Positions 41,970 through 50,885 of a DNA stretch of 64,000 nt are shown here, piece by piece. The stretch lies in contig JBARIW010000041.1 of NCBI GenBank assembly GCA_049799955.1, positions 3,192-67,191 of the forward strand. Direction: 5' to 3'. The DNA is from JBGTFE01 sp049799955. Its GTDB lineage: Bacteria > Acidobacteriota > Blastocatellia > Pyrinomonadales > Pyrinomonadaceae. The notes below the pieces were generated by a model. That model was not told where the DNA came from, did not search any database, and saw only the letters and a program-made list of their open reading frames with translations. Every line of letters starts with the position of its first letter. The stretch's first letter is position 1. Both the position numbers and the translations under genes were made by a program.

Positions 41970-43319
41970 TTAAGCCTTCATCTTTCGCGCGATTTCTTTC
42001 ATTCTCGCTTTCAGTTCTACTTCGTCAATAATTTTCGCCTCGCCGTCGCGATAGATTTCCCTGCCCGCAACCATCGTCATTTTCACGTCGCGCGCGTTTG
42101 AAGCGAAAAGCAAGGCGGAATAAACATCGTGAATTGGCATCTGCGCGACGTTTTCGAGCGAAACGGCGATTAAATCGGCTTGCTTTCCCGTTTCAATCGT
42201 TCCGGTTTCCGTCTCCAAACCTAAGGCGCGCGCGCCGCCGAGAGTTGCCGTTTCGATTATCTCCGCCGCGCTTAAAAATCTCTGTCTGCCCGCGCGCGTT
42301 CGCGCGGCGAGCGTCGCAAATCGCGCTTCTTCGAGAATGTCGCAAGTGTTGTTGCTCGCCACCGAATCGCTGCCGAAACTGGTTTTGATTTTTTTATCCA
42401 GAAACTTTTCGAGCGGCGCGATGCCGTGTCCGAATTTGGCGTTTGATTTCGGGCAATGCGCGATGCGCGAATCACTCGCCGAGATTAATTCGATGTCCGT
42501 TTCGGAAACTTTGACGCAATGCGCGAGAAGCGGTTTTGCCTCTAAAACGCCGATTTTTGCGAGATATTCAACCGGCGTGCAGTTCGGCGCGCACCATTCA
42601 AGCCCAAATCTGCGATAGATTTCGAGAAAAAATCCTTCGCCGGAAACCAAAAGATTTTGCTCTTCGTCCGATTCGGCGGCGTGAACGGTAATTTTAATAT
42701 TCTCATCGATTGCGTAACCCGCGATTTTTTCAAAAAGCTTTTCGCTGACCGTATAAGGCGAATGAGGCGAAAGTCCAGCTTTGACGAGCGCGGTTTCAGT
42801 TTCTCTCAATTCCAGAAATTTTTCGTTGAGCCGCGCAAAATCTTCCTCGGCTTTTTCGTTTCCCGGCGAAAACTCGGTTTCCTGAAAAAGGATGCCGCGC
42901 AAGCCGTTTTTTTTGAGCGCTTCAAAGCCCGCTTTGCCGAAACGCCCGATGTCGCCGAAACACGTAACGCCTGCCCGCGCGCCTTCGAGCGCGCCGAACG
43001 CGGCGGCAATTTCTATATCTTCGTCGGTCAACTTTTCGGCGCGTGTTTTTGTCAAAGTTATCAGCCACGAATAAAAATCGCCGTCGAATTCGTCCAGGAA
43101 TCCTCGCATCGCCGTTATTTCCAGATGCGAGTGCGCGTTGACAAAACCGGGTAAAATTGCCGCTTCGCCAAAATTTTCGTGTTTTGCACCGGGATATGTT
43201 TCAAGAATTTCTTCGCGTTTTCCGACCGCAAGAATCTTATCTTTTTCGATAACGACCGCGCCGTCTTCAACGGGTTCGGCGGAAATCGGCAAAACGTATC
43301 CGGCTGAAAGTATTTGCAT
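41970..43319 (-). CDS. amidohydrolase, nucleoside/5-methylthioadenosine deaminase type
   Basis: A 449-residue TIM-barrel metal hydrolase of the SsnA/TrzA/MTA-SAH deaminase group. Metal ligands lie in LPGFVNAHSHLEIT, VHAAESDEEQ, LLAHCVKVSE and SFGSDSVASNNTCD; flanking beta-sandwich segments are at both ends. It probably deaminates a purine-like or triazine-like ring; sequence alone does not choose the substrate. Confidence 0.9.
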   Translation of the reverse strand: MQILSAGYVLPISAEPVEDGAVVIEKDKILAVGKREEILETYPGAKHENFGEAAILPGFVNAHSHLEITAMRGFLDEFDGDFYSWLITLTKTRAEKLTDEDIEIAAAFGALEGARAGVTCFGDIGRFGKAGFEALKKNGLRGILFQETEFSPGNEKAEEDFARLNEKFLELRETETALVKAGLSPHSPYTVSEKLFEKIAGYAIDENIKITVHAAESDEEQNLLVSGEGFFLEIYRRFGLEWCAPNCTPVEYLAKIGVLEAKPLLAHCVKVSETDIELISASDSRIAHCPKSNAKFGHGIAPLEKFLDKKIKTSFGSDSVASNNTCDILEEARFATLAARTRAGRQRFLSAAEIIETATLGGARALGLETETGTIETGKQADLIAVSLENVAQMPIHDVYSALLFASNARDVKMTMVAGREIYRDGEAKIIDEVELKARMKEIARKMKA

Positions 43320-43328
43320 AAAGTAAAA

Positions 43329-43396
43329 AGTGAGAAGTGAGAAATGAGAAGTGAGATTTTTTTTCAGTTCTCACTTCTCACCTCTAACGTCTCACC
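43329..43396. repeat. inverted repeat of AGTGAGA heptamers
   Basis: Four near-identical 7-mers (AGTGAGA, AGTGAGA, AATGAGA, AGTGAGA) at 43329-43356 face CAGTTCTCACTTCTCACCTC at 43365-43384. It spans the whole gap between two minus-strand genes. The words match the repeat at 63571-63638. Confidence 0.9.
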
Positions 43397-43954
43397 TCAA
43401 TTAGTTCTGTATCTTTCCAAAATCGAGGAAACGTAAGCTTTTGTCGAAGGAATATTGATTTGCGCGATAAAATCCTGCTCGCTCATCTGCGCGGCGTTTA
43501 ATTTACTCCATTCTTCGACGCGGCTCGCGCCGGCGTTGTATGCGGCGAGCGTCATCGCCGTCTCTGCGGGAAACCCGCGATAATTTTCGCGCATTTTTTC
43601 CAGATACCAGCAGCCGATTTGAATATTTCTCTCCGGTTCTTTCAAAAATTCGTTGACGTTTCCCGAAGTTTGCGAGACAAATTCCTTAAAGCCCGTTTCC
43701 CTCGCCCATTCGCGCGCGACCGTCGGCGTAACCTGCATCAAGCCGACTTCTTCGTCCGCGCCGATTTTCCAAGCCTGAAAATATGTTTCCTCGTAAATCA
43801 CGCTCCAGACGAGCTTTTCGTCGAGATGATAAACGCTCGCTTGCCGCGCAATCAGCTCGTCGTAGCGATGAATCCAGTAGCGGTTAAAAAAATAAAGTCC
43901 GACCACCGAGGAAAGCGCGAGAATGATAAAGCTGTAAATTAAATAGCGGCGCAT
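43397..43954 (-). CDS. membrane-anchored lytic transglycosylase (SLT domain)
   Basis: A 185-residue protein with one N-terminal membrane helix (about 5-25) and a lysozyme-like SLT domain. The catalytic Glu lies in VWSVIYEETYFQAW, with GLMQVTPTVA and MTLAAYNAGASRVEEW following. It cleaves peptidoglycan at the outer face of the inner membrane. Shorter than the enzyme at 37512, it has no superhelix. Confidence 0.93.
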   Translation of the reverse strand: MRRYLIYSFIILALSSVVGLYFFNRYWIHRYDELIARQASVYHLDEKLVWSVIYEETYFQAWKIGADEEVGLMQVTPTVAREWARETGFKEFVSQTSGNVNEFLKEPERNIQIGCWYLEKMRENYRGFPAETAMTLAAYNAGASRVEEWSKLNAAQMSEQDFIAQINIPSTKAYVSSILERYRTN

Positions 43955-43961
43955 CGAGATT

Positions 43962-44156
43962 TTAGATTTTGGATTTTGGATTTTGGATTTTTTGCTCTTC
44001 TTCTTTCTTTTCGCTCAAATCATAATCGTTTTTATCGTCTGAGAAATTTCCCGAACGAATCATCTCGGCAAATAAATCGACATCATAATCGGCTTCGCGC
44101 GACATATCCTGACGGATTTTCAACAGAACTTCAAGAAATTTCGGGCGGCGATACAT
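43962..44156 (-). CDS. small antitoxin-like protein with repeat-derived tail
   Basis: A 64-residue protein. The sequence RPKFLEVLLKIRQDMSREAD then YDVDLFAEMIRSG resembles small proteins encoded next to PIN toxins in environmental bacteria; it follows the PIN gene by 51 nt. The last residues (KIQNPKSKI) are encoded by tandem AAATCCA/AAATCTA words at 43964-43996, so the C-terminus appears to be replaced by a spacer repeat. Confidence 0.65.
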   Translation of the reverse strand: MYRRPKFLEVLLKIRQDMSREADYDVDLFAEMIRSGNFSDDKNDYDLSEKKEEEQKIQNPKSKI

Positions 44157-44207
44157 AGTTTTAATTGTTGATTTTTAATCGCCGCCGCGTCAACCGAAAA
44201 TGCGGGT

Positions 44208-44666
44208 CTAACTATGAACGAGAAATTCCGGCGTAACGATTACCGGCGAGAAAAATCCGGCGGCGGTGTTGAAAAGCCGGATTCGCGCCTGCCGACGGAC
44301 GTTTGCAAGGTGCCCGAAATTCCACGTAACGAGATAATCAATTTTGTGAAACGATGCGAGCGCGACGTGAAGCGCGTCGGCGATAAATTTCCGGTGAAAA
44401 ATCCCGCGCGAAATGTAGCCTTCCGCTAAAATCGCCGCTTCCTCGGCAAATTCAAGCTCGTCGAGCGGTTTGATGAGCTTCAGATAGCCCGTACGGTGCG
44501 GTTCCGAGACGCGCTCAAGCTCGCGGCGGACGAGAATCGAGCTGAAAGCTTTGTATTCGGAAAGCTCGTGTTCCCACCAGCGAATCGTCAAATCGCGCCG
44601 GAAAGGCTCGCCATTGTCGAGATATGCGCCGACGACGGAGGTTTCTAAGTAGAGGCTTTGTTTCAT
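44208..44666 (-). CDS. PIN-domain protein (VapC-like toxin)
   Basis: A 152-residue protein. LYLETSVVGAYL has Glu in place of the usual first Asp of the PIN site. The second and third acidic positions are present in SSILVRRELERV and KFIADALHVALASFHKIDYL, with VTWNFGHLAN typical of PIN proteins. It is a probable RNase toxin; the small gene at 43962 downstream is a possible partner. Confidence 0.85.
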   Translation of the reverse strand: MKQSLYLETSVVGAYLDNGEPFRRDLTIRWWEHELSEYKAFSSILVRRELERVSEPHRTGYLKLIKPLDELEFAEEAAILAEGYISRGIFHRKFIADALHVALASFHKIDYLVTWNFGHLANVRRQARIRLFNTAAGFFSPVIVTPEFLVHS

Positions 44667-44677
44667 AAATAGAGTTT

Positions 44678-44790
44678 AAGATTCAAGATTCAAAATTCAA
44701 AGACAAAATCTTGAATCTTAAATCTTAAATCTTGAATCTTAAATTTTGAATTTTGAATTTTGAATCTTAAATCTTGAATCTTGAATCTTG
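44678..44790. repeat. tandem/inverted GATTCAA heptamer array
   Basis: AAGATTCAAGATTCAAAATT on the left is followed from about 44706 by ten or more TTGAATC/TTAAATC words. Left and right parts are complementary. It ends 3 nt before the stop of the aspartyl protease gene (44794), so it acts as its 3' flank. The same words recur at 59408-59548 and at the window end. Confidence 0.92.
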
Positions 44791-44793
44791 AAC

Positions 44794-46377
44794 TCATTCT
44801 TTCAGCGGCACGAAAATCACTTTCGAGTTTTGAAAATCGAATGTCAGGCGATAATTTTTCAAAAAGTTTCCGCCGAGAATTCCCATCTGCTCAAAGCCCG
44901 ATGTTTCGTTTATCATATCGAGGTCGAGCGCGATGGCTTTGATGCTGTCGCGCGTGTTCTTGCCGAATGTAACGCGCGGCAGCATAAACATCGGCATTTC
45001 CGTCGTTTCGCCCGCCGAGCCGATGACGCGGATTCTTTCATTGATGAGAAACTGCCTGAGCTGCGTGCTGCCGGCAAGGTCGTCCGAGATAACCGAAAGC
45101 GAAGCGCCCGTATCGACAATAAAATTCAGAGAATTTGTAACGCCTTCGATTTGAACTTCGCCGCTTAAAAATCCGGCTGAAGTCAGACGAAGCGGCAACG
45201 CGAGCGCGTTTTTCTCGTTAAATTCTTCGCGCACCGAATTTTTCTTTTTCAGCGTAAAGCTCGTATTGCCGTAATCAATCGTCGTCAGAAATTTTGATAT
45301 GAGCGACAAACCGATATAGCCGTCAACATTTTCATTTACCGAATGAAACTGGCGGATATAAACCGGAACATTCCTGATATTTACATCGCCGATGCTGACC
45401 CGATTTAAAAAACCGTAAACGATTTCAAATTTCCCGTCGCCGCCGAAACCTCGCGCCGAACCGCCGCGCGCGACCGGTTTGATGTTCAATTTCTTCGCCG
45501 TTTTCTCCGAAACTACGGAAATGCCCGAACCCGTGTCCAGAATAAAATTAAGCGGCTCTTCGGTTTTATTGATTTTTATCTCGACCGCCGGGCGGTCATC
45601 GACGAGCTTAAATTTAACGACCGTTTCCCTTCCGCCGCTAATATCGTAAAGCGAAGACCTGTTGCCCAAAAACTCAAGAAAATCGATAAGTCCTTTAATC
45701 CGCTCGCGCCTGTCCTTATCAATCTGCGTCGAAACTTCCAGAAAACGGCGATAAGCCGCCGCTGCTTCCGTGTAAGATTCGGCGCGCGCCGAAACCTGCG
45801 CCCGCGCAAATATATAATCCGGCTCGTCCGAGTTGAGATAATCGGCGTAGCGCAGATTTTCGAGACTTTTGAAAATGCGATTTTCGTAAAAATCGAGCAG
45901 TCCGAGACCGAGCCAGGCGAGCGATTCGCTTTTATCCAGCGTTACGGCGGTAACCAAAGTCGCTTCCGCTTCCTTAAACCTCCCGGCATCGAGCAGAGTC
46001 ATTCCCAAAACGGCAAAAGCATAAGCGTTTTTCGGCTCGGCTTTGGCTACGTCGAAGGCAAGATTGTAAGCGTCGATAAGACGTTTTTGCTTGAATAAAA
46101 GATAAGCGAGCTTGAGCTTGGCGCGCGATTCCTGCGGATTTTGCTCCATCGCGCGGCGCAAAATCTTTTCGGCTTCGGCTAATTCTCCTTTTCTGATTAG
46201 TTTTTCGGCTCGCTTGATAATCTGTTTGGTGCTTTCCGTATCGACCTGCTGAACATCGACGGCGGCGAGCGCAAGCGTCGATAAACAGAGAATCAGAAAA
46301 CACGCACAGAGCAGTTGACTAGAACATCTTATGTGGAAAGAAAGAGATTTTTTCGTTCTAAAATCAGCAAATTTCAT
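44794..46377 (-). CDS. secreted TPR + tandem retropepsin-like aspartyl protease
   Basis: A 527-residue protein. Signal peptide about 1-39 (ends STLALA-AVDV). TPR-like repeats (about 45-215) precede two pepsin/retropepsin-like lobes with one active-site triplet each: FILDTGSGISVVS and FIVDTGASLSVIS. Both Asp-Thr-Gly are intact, so a pseudo-dimer with a shared active site is possible, as in eukaryotic pepsins but built from retropepsin-type lobes. A good AGGAG site precedes ATG. It lies 29 nt downstream of the glycosylase gene. Confidence 0.88.
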   Translation of the reverse strand: MKFADFRTKKSLSFHIRCSSQLLCACFLILCLSTLALAAVDVQQVDTESTKQIIKRAEKLIRKGELAEAEKILRRAMEQNPQESRAKLKLAYLLFKQKRLIDAYNLAFDVAKAEPKNAYAFAVLGMTLLDAGRFKEAEATLVTAVTLDKSESLAWLGLGLLDFYENRIFKSLENLRYADYLNSDEPDYIFARAQVSARAESYTEAAAAYRRFLEVSTQIDKDRRERIKGLIDFLEFLGNRSSLYDISGGRETVVKFKLVDDRPAVEIKINKTEEPLNFILDTGSGISVVSEKTAKKLNIKPVARGGSARGFGGDGKFEIVYGFLNRVSIGDVNIRNVPVYIRQFHSVNENVDGYIGLSLISKFLTTIDYGNTSFTLKKKNSVREEFNEKNALALPLRLTSAGFLSGEVQIEGVTNSLNFIVDTGASLSVISDDLAGSTQLRQFLINERIRVIGSAGETTEMPMFMLPRVTFGKNTRDSIKAIALDLDMINETSGFEQMGILGGNFLKNYRLTFDFQNSKVIFVPLKE

Positions 46378-46406
46378 AGAAAACTCCTTTCCTGAGACGG
46401 CAGGTG

Positions 46407-47069
46407 TTATTTAAGAATCTCGCCGGTCTTCAGAGACCACAAGACCAGATCCATTTCATCGAAATCAATTTCCAGACGGTTTGACAAATTTTTTAGCTTT
46501 TCTTCAACCGTTAGATACCTCGAACGCGTATTTGGTGGCTTTGGGTCGTCAATTATTTTCAGCTCCGCCAGGCTTCTCAAAATATGCTTGTCGAGAATCG
46601 CGTAGCCCTTAAAACCGATGTTCCGCAAAAAATGGCTCGCTTCCTTATAACCCAAGCCTTTTATGCCTTTTTCCTTAACGAGCCAATCGCGTCTTTCGAG
46701 CGGATTTTCAAAGCTTTCAAGTTTCTCGCGCAGGCGCATTTGGCAGTGTTCCTGCAAAAATTCGCGCGAAGCGACGATGTACCCGGCGCGCGCGTTCGGA
46801 TAGCGATGCCTGCCGACCAACGCCGATGCCAGTTCCGCGTGATTTCCCGTAAGCAGAATCGGACGAACGGCTTCGACCGAGCGAATTCCCATCCGCGCCG
46901 AACAGCCGCCGGTGAAGAAACAAAAAACCATTTCCTCCCAGATTCGCTCGTCCGTTCCCGCCTGCCAAACGGCGTCAAATTCCGCGAGTCTTTTTAAGAT
47001 TTCTTCGCGTCTCTCGATGTGCGCCGATTTTATTTTTTCAATGGTTAAAGGTTGATGTTCTTTTTTCAC
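46407..47069 (-). CDS. 8-oxoguanine N-glycosylase/DNA lyase (Ogg2 type)
   Basis: A 220-residue base-excision repair enzyme of the helix-hairpin-helix-GPD superfamily. The hairpin with catalytic Lys is KGIKGLGYKEASHFLRNIGF, followed by the essential Asp in AILDKHILRSL. Size and motif order match the archaeal-type Ogg2 glycosylases that remove oxidised guanine and nick the strand. Confidence 0.9.
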   Translation of the reverse strand: MKKEHQPLTIEKIKSAHIERREEILKRLAEFDAVWQAGTDERIWEEMVFCFFTGGCSARMGIRSVEAVRPILLTGNHAELASALVGRHRYPNARAGYIVASREFLQEHCQMRLREKLESFENPLERRDWLVKEKGIKGLGYKEASHFLRNIGFKGYAILDKHILRSLAELKIIDDPKPPNTRSRYLTVEEKLKNLSNRLEIDFDEMDLVLWSLKTGEILK

Positions 47070-47275
47070 AAGACAATTAATAGAGCTTGAATTTTATGAA
47101 TAATTCTACCTGATTACAAGATTTTCCCGTTTTTTTTCAAAAAAAACTTTTCTTTTCGCAAATTTTGAAGTATAAGTAAATAGAGTTGCTTCCATAAACG
47201 ATTCAAATGTCTGCATCCAAAGTTGAACAAAATTCATCAGAGATTCGTCAGGTACTCGGAAAGGGTTTTTCGAGT

Positions 47276-47306
47276 TTGAAAAATCTGACGGCTGGTATGT
47301 TATAAT
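47276..47306 (+). promoter_or_regulatory. extended -10 promoter for the PBP4-type gene
   Basis: A perfect TATAAT (47301-47306) is preceded by TGT (extended -10) and, 19 nt upstream, TTGAAA (47276-47281). It lies 66 nt before ATG 47372. The leader can fold weakly (AGCCTTC against GAAGCCT, 47313-47346). The rest of the 47070-47371 spacer holds A+T-rich sequence and no gene I can support. Confidence 0.65.
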
Positions 47307-47371
47307 ATGGACAGCCTTCTTTTCTGAGGACGAGAAAGGAAGCCTGCCCCGAAGCCAAGCAAAATAAAAAT

Positions 47372-48766
47372 ATGAATAGATTTAAGAATAAAGCCTTCTG
47401 GCTGTTTGCCGCTTTCGCGATACTGTCTAACTCAACCGCAGTTTTCGCACAATCCACCAACAAACCTTTACTTCAGGATATTAAAGTCGCCACTCCGACC
47501 AACACCAAGCCCGTTCCGACGGCGACGCCTCTGGTTACCAAAACGGGAAGCTCTAACAGCACGAACATCGTTGCGCGAAGGACTTCGATTCCGGCTTTGA
47601 TGGACGTTGACATTCCGGGCTATTCGGGCATTCTGGTCGAAAGTCCCGAAGGCAATATCGTTCTCGAAAGCAATTCGACTTTAACTTTTAACCCGGCTTC
47701 AAACGTCAAAATCGCCACTGCCTACGCCGTTCTAAAAACTTTCGGACCGAATTATCGTTTTCAGACAGGCGTTTGGACGGACGGGTCTTATGATGCGGCG
47801 ACCGGAACGCTTTACGGCAATTTATACGTTTCAGGACGCGACCCGATGTTTAATCTCGAACACGGCGTCGCGCTTTCGCACGAACTGAATCGGATGGGAA
47901 TCCGAAACGTTACGGGCGATTTAGTCGTTACCGATAATTTCGTGATGAATTACAGCGCAAGCGCGCAAAAAGCCGTTTCGACCTTGCAGTCTTCGATAGA
48001 TTCATCAAAACGAAGCGCCGCGACGATGAGAGCGTGGCAAAATTACCTGACGAATTCGGGCAAATTCAATCAGGTTACAACCGTTCCGAGCGTCGCGCTT
48101 GCCGGCGGAGTTTACGTCCAGTCGATTCCGACCAACGCCAAACTCCTGTTCGCCCACGAATCCGCGCCGATGCGCGAAATCGTCAAAGCCGTGATGTGCT
48201 ATTCGAATAATTATCTGGCGGAACGTCTCGGCGATATGCTCGGCGGCTCTTATGCCGTCGCAAAAATCGTTCAGACAAACACGGGCGTTCAGCCGTCGGA
48301 GTTTTTCCTTGCGACTTCGAGCGGTCTCGGCATCAATCGCGTTTCGCCGCAGGCGATGATGAAGCTTCTCAGAACTTTTCAAAAGGAACTGGCGAAAAAC
48401 AAAATGAATTTTACCGATGTAATGCCGGTTGCGGGAATGGACGCGGGCACGCTCGAAGGTCGTTTTGACGATGCATTCGACCGCGGCAGCGTCGTCGGCA
48501 AAACCGGAACTCTCGGCAATACGGATGCGGGCGTCAGCGCTCTTTCGGGCGAAATGAACACGCGTCGCGGAAAATTCCTTTTCGTCATCTTCAATCAAAG
48601 AGGAAGCGTTCCGCGCTTTCGCTCATTTCAAAACTCGCTCGTATCTTTGATTCAGGGACAATTAGGCGGCGCTCTGCCGATGGCTTACAATCCGATTTCG
48701 CTCGATGTCCGCTTAGCAAGCACGCGAATCACATATCCCGATGCGCGAGCGCGGATTAGCGAATAA
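47372..48766 (+). CDS. dacB: D-alanyl-D-alanine carboxypeptidase/endopeptidase, PBP4 (S13) family
   Basis: A 464-residue periplasmic enzyme trimming or cutting peptidoglycan cross-links. Signal peptide about 1-26. The three penicillin-binding motifs are in order: SxxK in FNPASNVKIATAYAVLK, SxN in MCYSNNYLAERL and KTG in GSVVGKTGTLGNTD. A Pro/Thr-rich linker precedes the catalytic domain. It sits upstream of murJ with its own terminator in between. Confidence 0.92.
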   Translation: MNRFKNKAFWLFAAFAILSNSTAVFAQSTNKPLLQDIKVATPTNTKPVPTATPLVTKTGSSNSTNIVARRTSIPALMDVDIPGYSGILVESPEGNIVLESNSTLTFNPASNVKIATAYAVLKTFGPNYRFQTGVWTDGSYDAATGTLYGNLYVSGRDPMFNLEHGVALSHELNRMGIRNVTGDLVVTDNFVMNYSASAQKAVSTLQSSIDSSKRSAATMRAWQNYLTNSGKFNQVTTVPSVALAGGVYVQSIPTNAKLLFAHESAPMREIVKAVMCYSNNYLAERLGDMLGGSYAVAKIVQTNTGVQPSEFFLATSSGLGINRVSPQAMMKLLRTFQKELAKNKMNFTDVMPVAGMDAGTLEGRFDDAFDRGSVVGKTGTLGNTDAGVSALSGEMNTRRGKFLFVIFNQRGSVPRFRSFQNSLVSLIQGQLGGALPMAYNPISLDVRLASTRITYPDARARISE

Positions 48767-48791
48767 TCAATTATCCAATCAAAAAATTTCG

Positions 48792-48826
48792 AAGGAAGCA
48801 GGAAAACTCTTGCTTCCTTTATTTTT
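48792..48826 (+). terminator. intrinsic terminator after dacB
   Basis: AAGGAAGCA (48792-48800) and TGCTTCCTT (48811-48819) are perfect complements with a 10-nt loop, followed by TATTTTTG. Confidence 0.88.
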
Positions 48827-48878
48827 GCTTTGCGATTTGAAGAAAAGAGTTAGATAATTCACGTTTGCAATAAACAAA

Positions 48879-50606
48879 ATGAGCGAAATCGAAAAAACTC
48901 AGCCAATCGAAGAAGAACCGGAAGAATTAGCCGAACCTTCCGCCGAAGAAGCGATAGAATCCGAAAAACCCGTAACCAAACAAACGAGCGTGGCAAAAAG
49001 CGCCGGAATCGTCTCGATTGCCGTGATGTTTTCGCGCGTTTTAGGTCTTGTGCGCGAAATGATTTTTGCCAGGTATTTCGGTGCGGGTTTTCTCTATGAC
49101 GCATACCAGGCGGCGTTTACGATTCCGAACGTTCTGCGCGACCTTTTTGCCGAAGGCGCGCTTTCAGCCGCTTTCGTCAAGGTTTTCACCGATTATCAAA
49201 TCAAAAAAGGCGAAAAGGAAGCGTGGCGGCTCGCCAGCCTTGTGATGAACGCTTTAGCCGTCGTTTTGAGCATTCTGGTCATTGCCGGGATTCTTCTCAC
49301 GCCTTATCTCGTTTCAGTCGTCGCCTCGGGTTTTTCGCCGGAAAAAGCGGCGCTGACGGTAACGATGACGCAGATAATGTTTCCGTTTATACTGCTCGTC
49401 GCGCTCGCGGCGGTTGCGATGGGCGTTTTGAACACGAAAGGCGTTTTCGGAGTTCCGGCTTCGGCTTCGACGGTTTTTAACGTCGTTTCGATTATCTTCG
49501 GACTCGGTTTCGCCTACTGGCTTTCGGGCGGCGGTTGGTTGTCTTCGAGCGATAAAACGATTGTTCCGAACGCGGCGGCGCAATGGGCGATAATCGGGAT
49601 GGCAATCGGGACTTTAATCGGCGGCGCGTTTCAATTTTTGATGCAGATTCCGTCGCTTTACAAAGTCGGTTTTCGTTTTTCTCCGATTTTAAGCTTTAAG
49701 GACGAAGGCGTTCGAAAAGTTATGCGGCTGATGGCTCCGGCGATTCTCGGCACTTCCGCCGTTCAGATAAACGTTCTGGTCAATCTCGCGGTCGTCTCCG
49801 GCATCGACGGCGGGCGAAGCTGGCTCAGTTATTCGTTTCGCCTGATGCAGTTTCCCATCGGCGTTTTCGGCGTCGCCATCGGCACGGCTTCGATTCCGGT
49901 TTTATCGCGTATGGCGAGCGAGGGAAAAATGAAAGACTTCCGCGACACGCTTTCGTCTTCGCTGAATCTGGTATTTTTGATGACTTTGCCGTCCGCCTGC
50001 GGTCTTGTCGTTTTGGGCGAGCCGATTATCCGCCTGATTTACGAGCGCGGAAAATTCGACGCGGCTGACACGACGATGACGGCTTACGCTCTTGCGGGTT
50101 ATTCAATCGGTCTGACGGGCTACGCTGCCATAAAAATTCTCTCGCCCGCGTTTTATGCTTTGGACGACGCGAAAACGCCGATGATTATTGCCATCGCCTC
50201 GATTTTCGTCAACGCCGTCGCAAGCTTTGTCTTCCGCGATTTGCTCACGCCTTACGGCTACGGTCATGTCGGGGTCGCCCTCGCCACTTCATCGGTCGCG
50301 CTCGTAAATTTCTTCGCGCTCGCCTTGATGATGCGAAAACGAATCAAACGCTTAAACGGCAGAGAAATAATTTCCGCATTCCTACGCATCGCCGCCGCAT
50401 CCTTTGTTATGTCCGCCGTCTGCTATTTCAGCTATTATTTTCTGCATCGCCAATTCGGCGCGAAAAATTTTCTATACACTTCAATCGAATGTTTCGCGCC
50501 CATCGCGCTCGGCGGCATTACATTTATCGGAATGGCAAAGATTTTGAAAGTCAGCGAAATAGATAAGCTTTACAACGCTTTTGCGAGAAAGTTAAAAAGA
50601 GGTTAA
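48879..50606 (+). CDS. murJ: lipid II flippase
   Basis: A 575-residue MATE/MOP-type membrane protein with about 14 helices that moves lipid II across the inner membrane. Family signatures: FSRVLGLVREMIFARYFGAG, AYQAAFTIPNVLRDLFAEGA and RRSWLSY-like GGRSWLSYSFRLMQFPIGVF. It has an unusual acidic N-terminal extension of about 40 residues (Glu/Pro-rich). The gene is followed by a perfect 11-bp dyad and the third 21-nt array. Confidence 0.95.
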   Translation: MSEIEKTQPIEEEPEELAEPSAEEAIESEKPVTKQTSVAKSAGIVSIAVMFSRVLGLVREMIFARYFGAGFLYDAYQAAFTIPNVLRDLFAEGALSAAFVKVFTDYQIKKGEKEAWRLASLVMNALAVVLSILVIAGILLTPYLVSVVASGFSPEKAALTVTMTQIMFPFILLVALAAVAMGVLNTKGVFGVPASASTVFNVVSIIFGLGFAYWLSGGGWLSSSDKTIVPNAAAQWAIIGMAIGTLIGGAFQFLMQIPSLYKVGFRFSPILSFKDEGVRKVMRLMAPAILGTSAVQINVLVNLAVVSGIDGGRSWLSYSFRLMQFPIGVFGVAIGTASIPVLSRMASEGKMKDFRDTLSSSLNLVFLMTLPSACGLVVLGEPIIRLIYERGKFDAADTTMTAYALAGYSIGLTGYAAIKILSPAFYALDDAKTPMIIAIASIFVNAVASFVFRDLLTPYGYGHVGVALATSSVALVNFFALALMMRKRIKRLNGREIISAFLRIAAASFVMSAVCYFSYYFLHRQFGAKNFLYTSIECFAPIALGGITFIGMAKILKVSEIDKLYNAFARKLKRG

Positions 50607-50647
50607 TAAATCTAATTTCCCAAAATTAAAAATCAGAAATTTTCTTT

Positions 50648-50682
50648 ATTCGAGGAAGCATCATCATAATTCTTCCTCGAAT
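50648..50682. repeat. 11-bp perfect dyad after murJ
   Basis: ATTCGAGGAAG (50648-50658) is the exact reverse complement of 50672-50682, with a 13-nt loop. No T-tract follows. The right arm lies inside the first unit of the 21-nt array, which it may have seeded. Confidence 0.6.
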
Positions 50683-50857
50683 GAGTTTCGTTCTAATTAG
50701 AATAAGATTGACTCTTACCGGAAATAACTTAATTCTAGTTAGAATCAAGTCAATTCCAGCTAGAGTAAAATCGATTCATCATCGAACGAGATGAATTCCG
50801 GCAAGACGCAAATCTATTCTGATACGAATAATGTTCGTTCGCATCCGCTTTGAATTT
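50669..50857. repeat. intergenic degenerate array, strict 21-nt period, 9 units
   Basis: Units start at 50669, 50690, 50711, 50732, 50753, 50774, 50795, 50816 and 50837. Most begin ATTC or GTTC; the following 17 nt vary, with AGAAT/AGAG/CGAA near the middle. Unit 2 contains TTCTAATTAGAA, a perfect palindrome. One plus-strand frame from ATG 50681 reads a heptad-like 36-residue peptide (MSFVLIRIRLTLTGNNLILV at the start) to TGA at 50789. Real translation is doubtful. Confidence 0.85.
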
Positions 50858-50885
50858 TTATTAAACAGAAACGTGATTTGTAAAG

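Noticed and set aside
50681..50791. 36-codon gene in the third array
   Set aside because: No ribosome-binding site and it merely follows the 21-nt grid; kept as an observation, not as a CDS.
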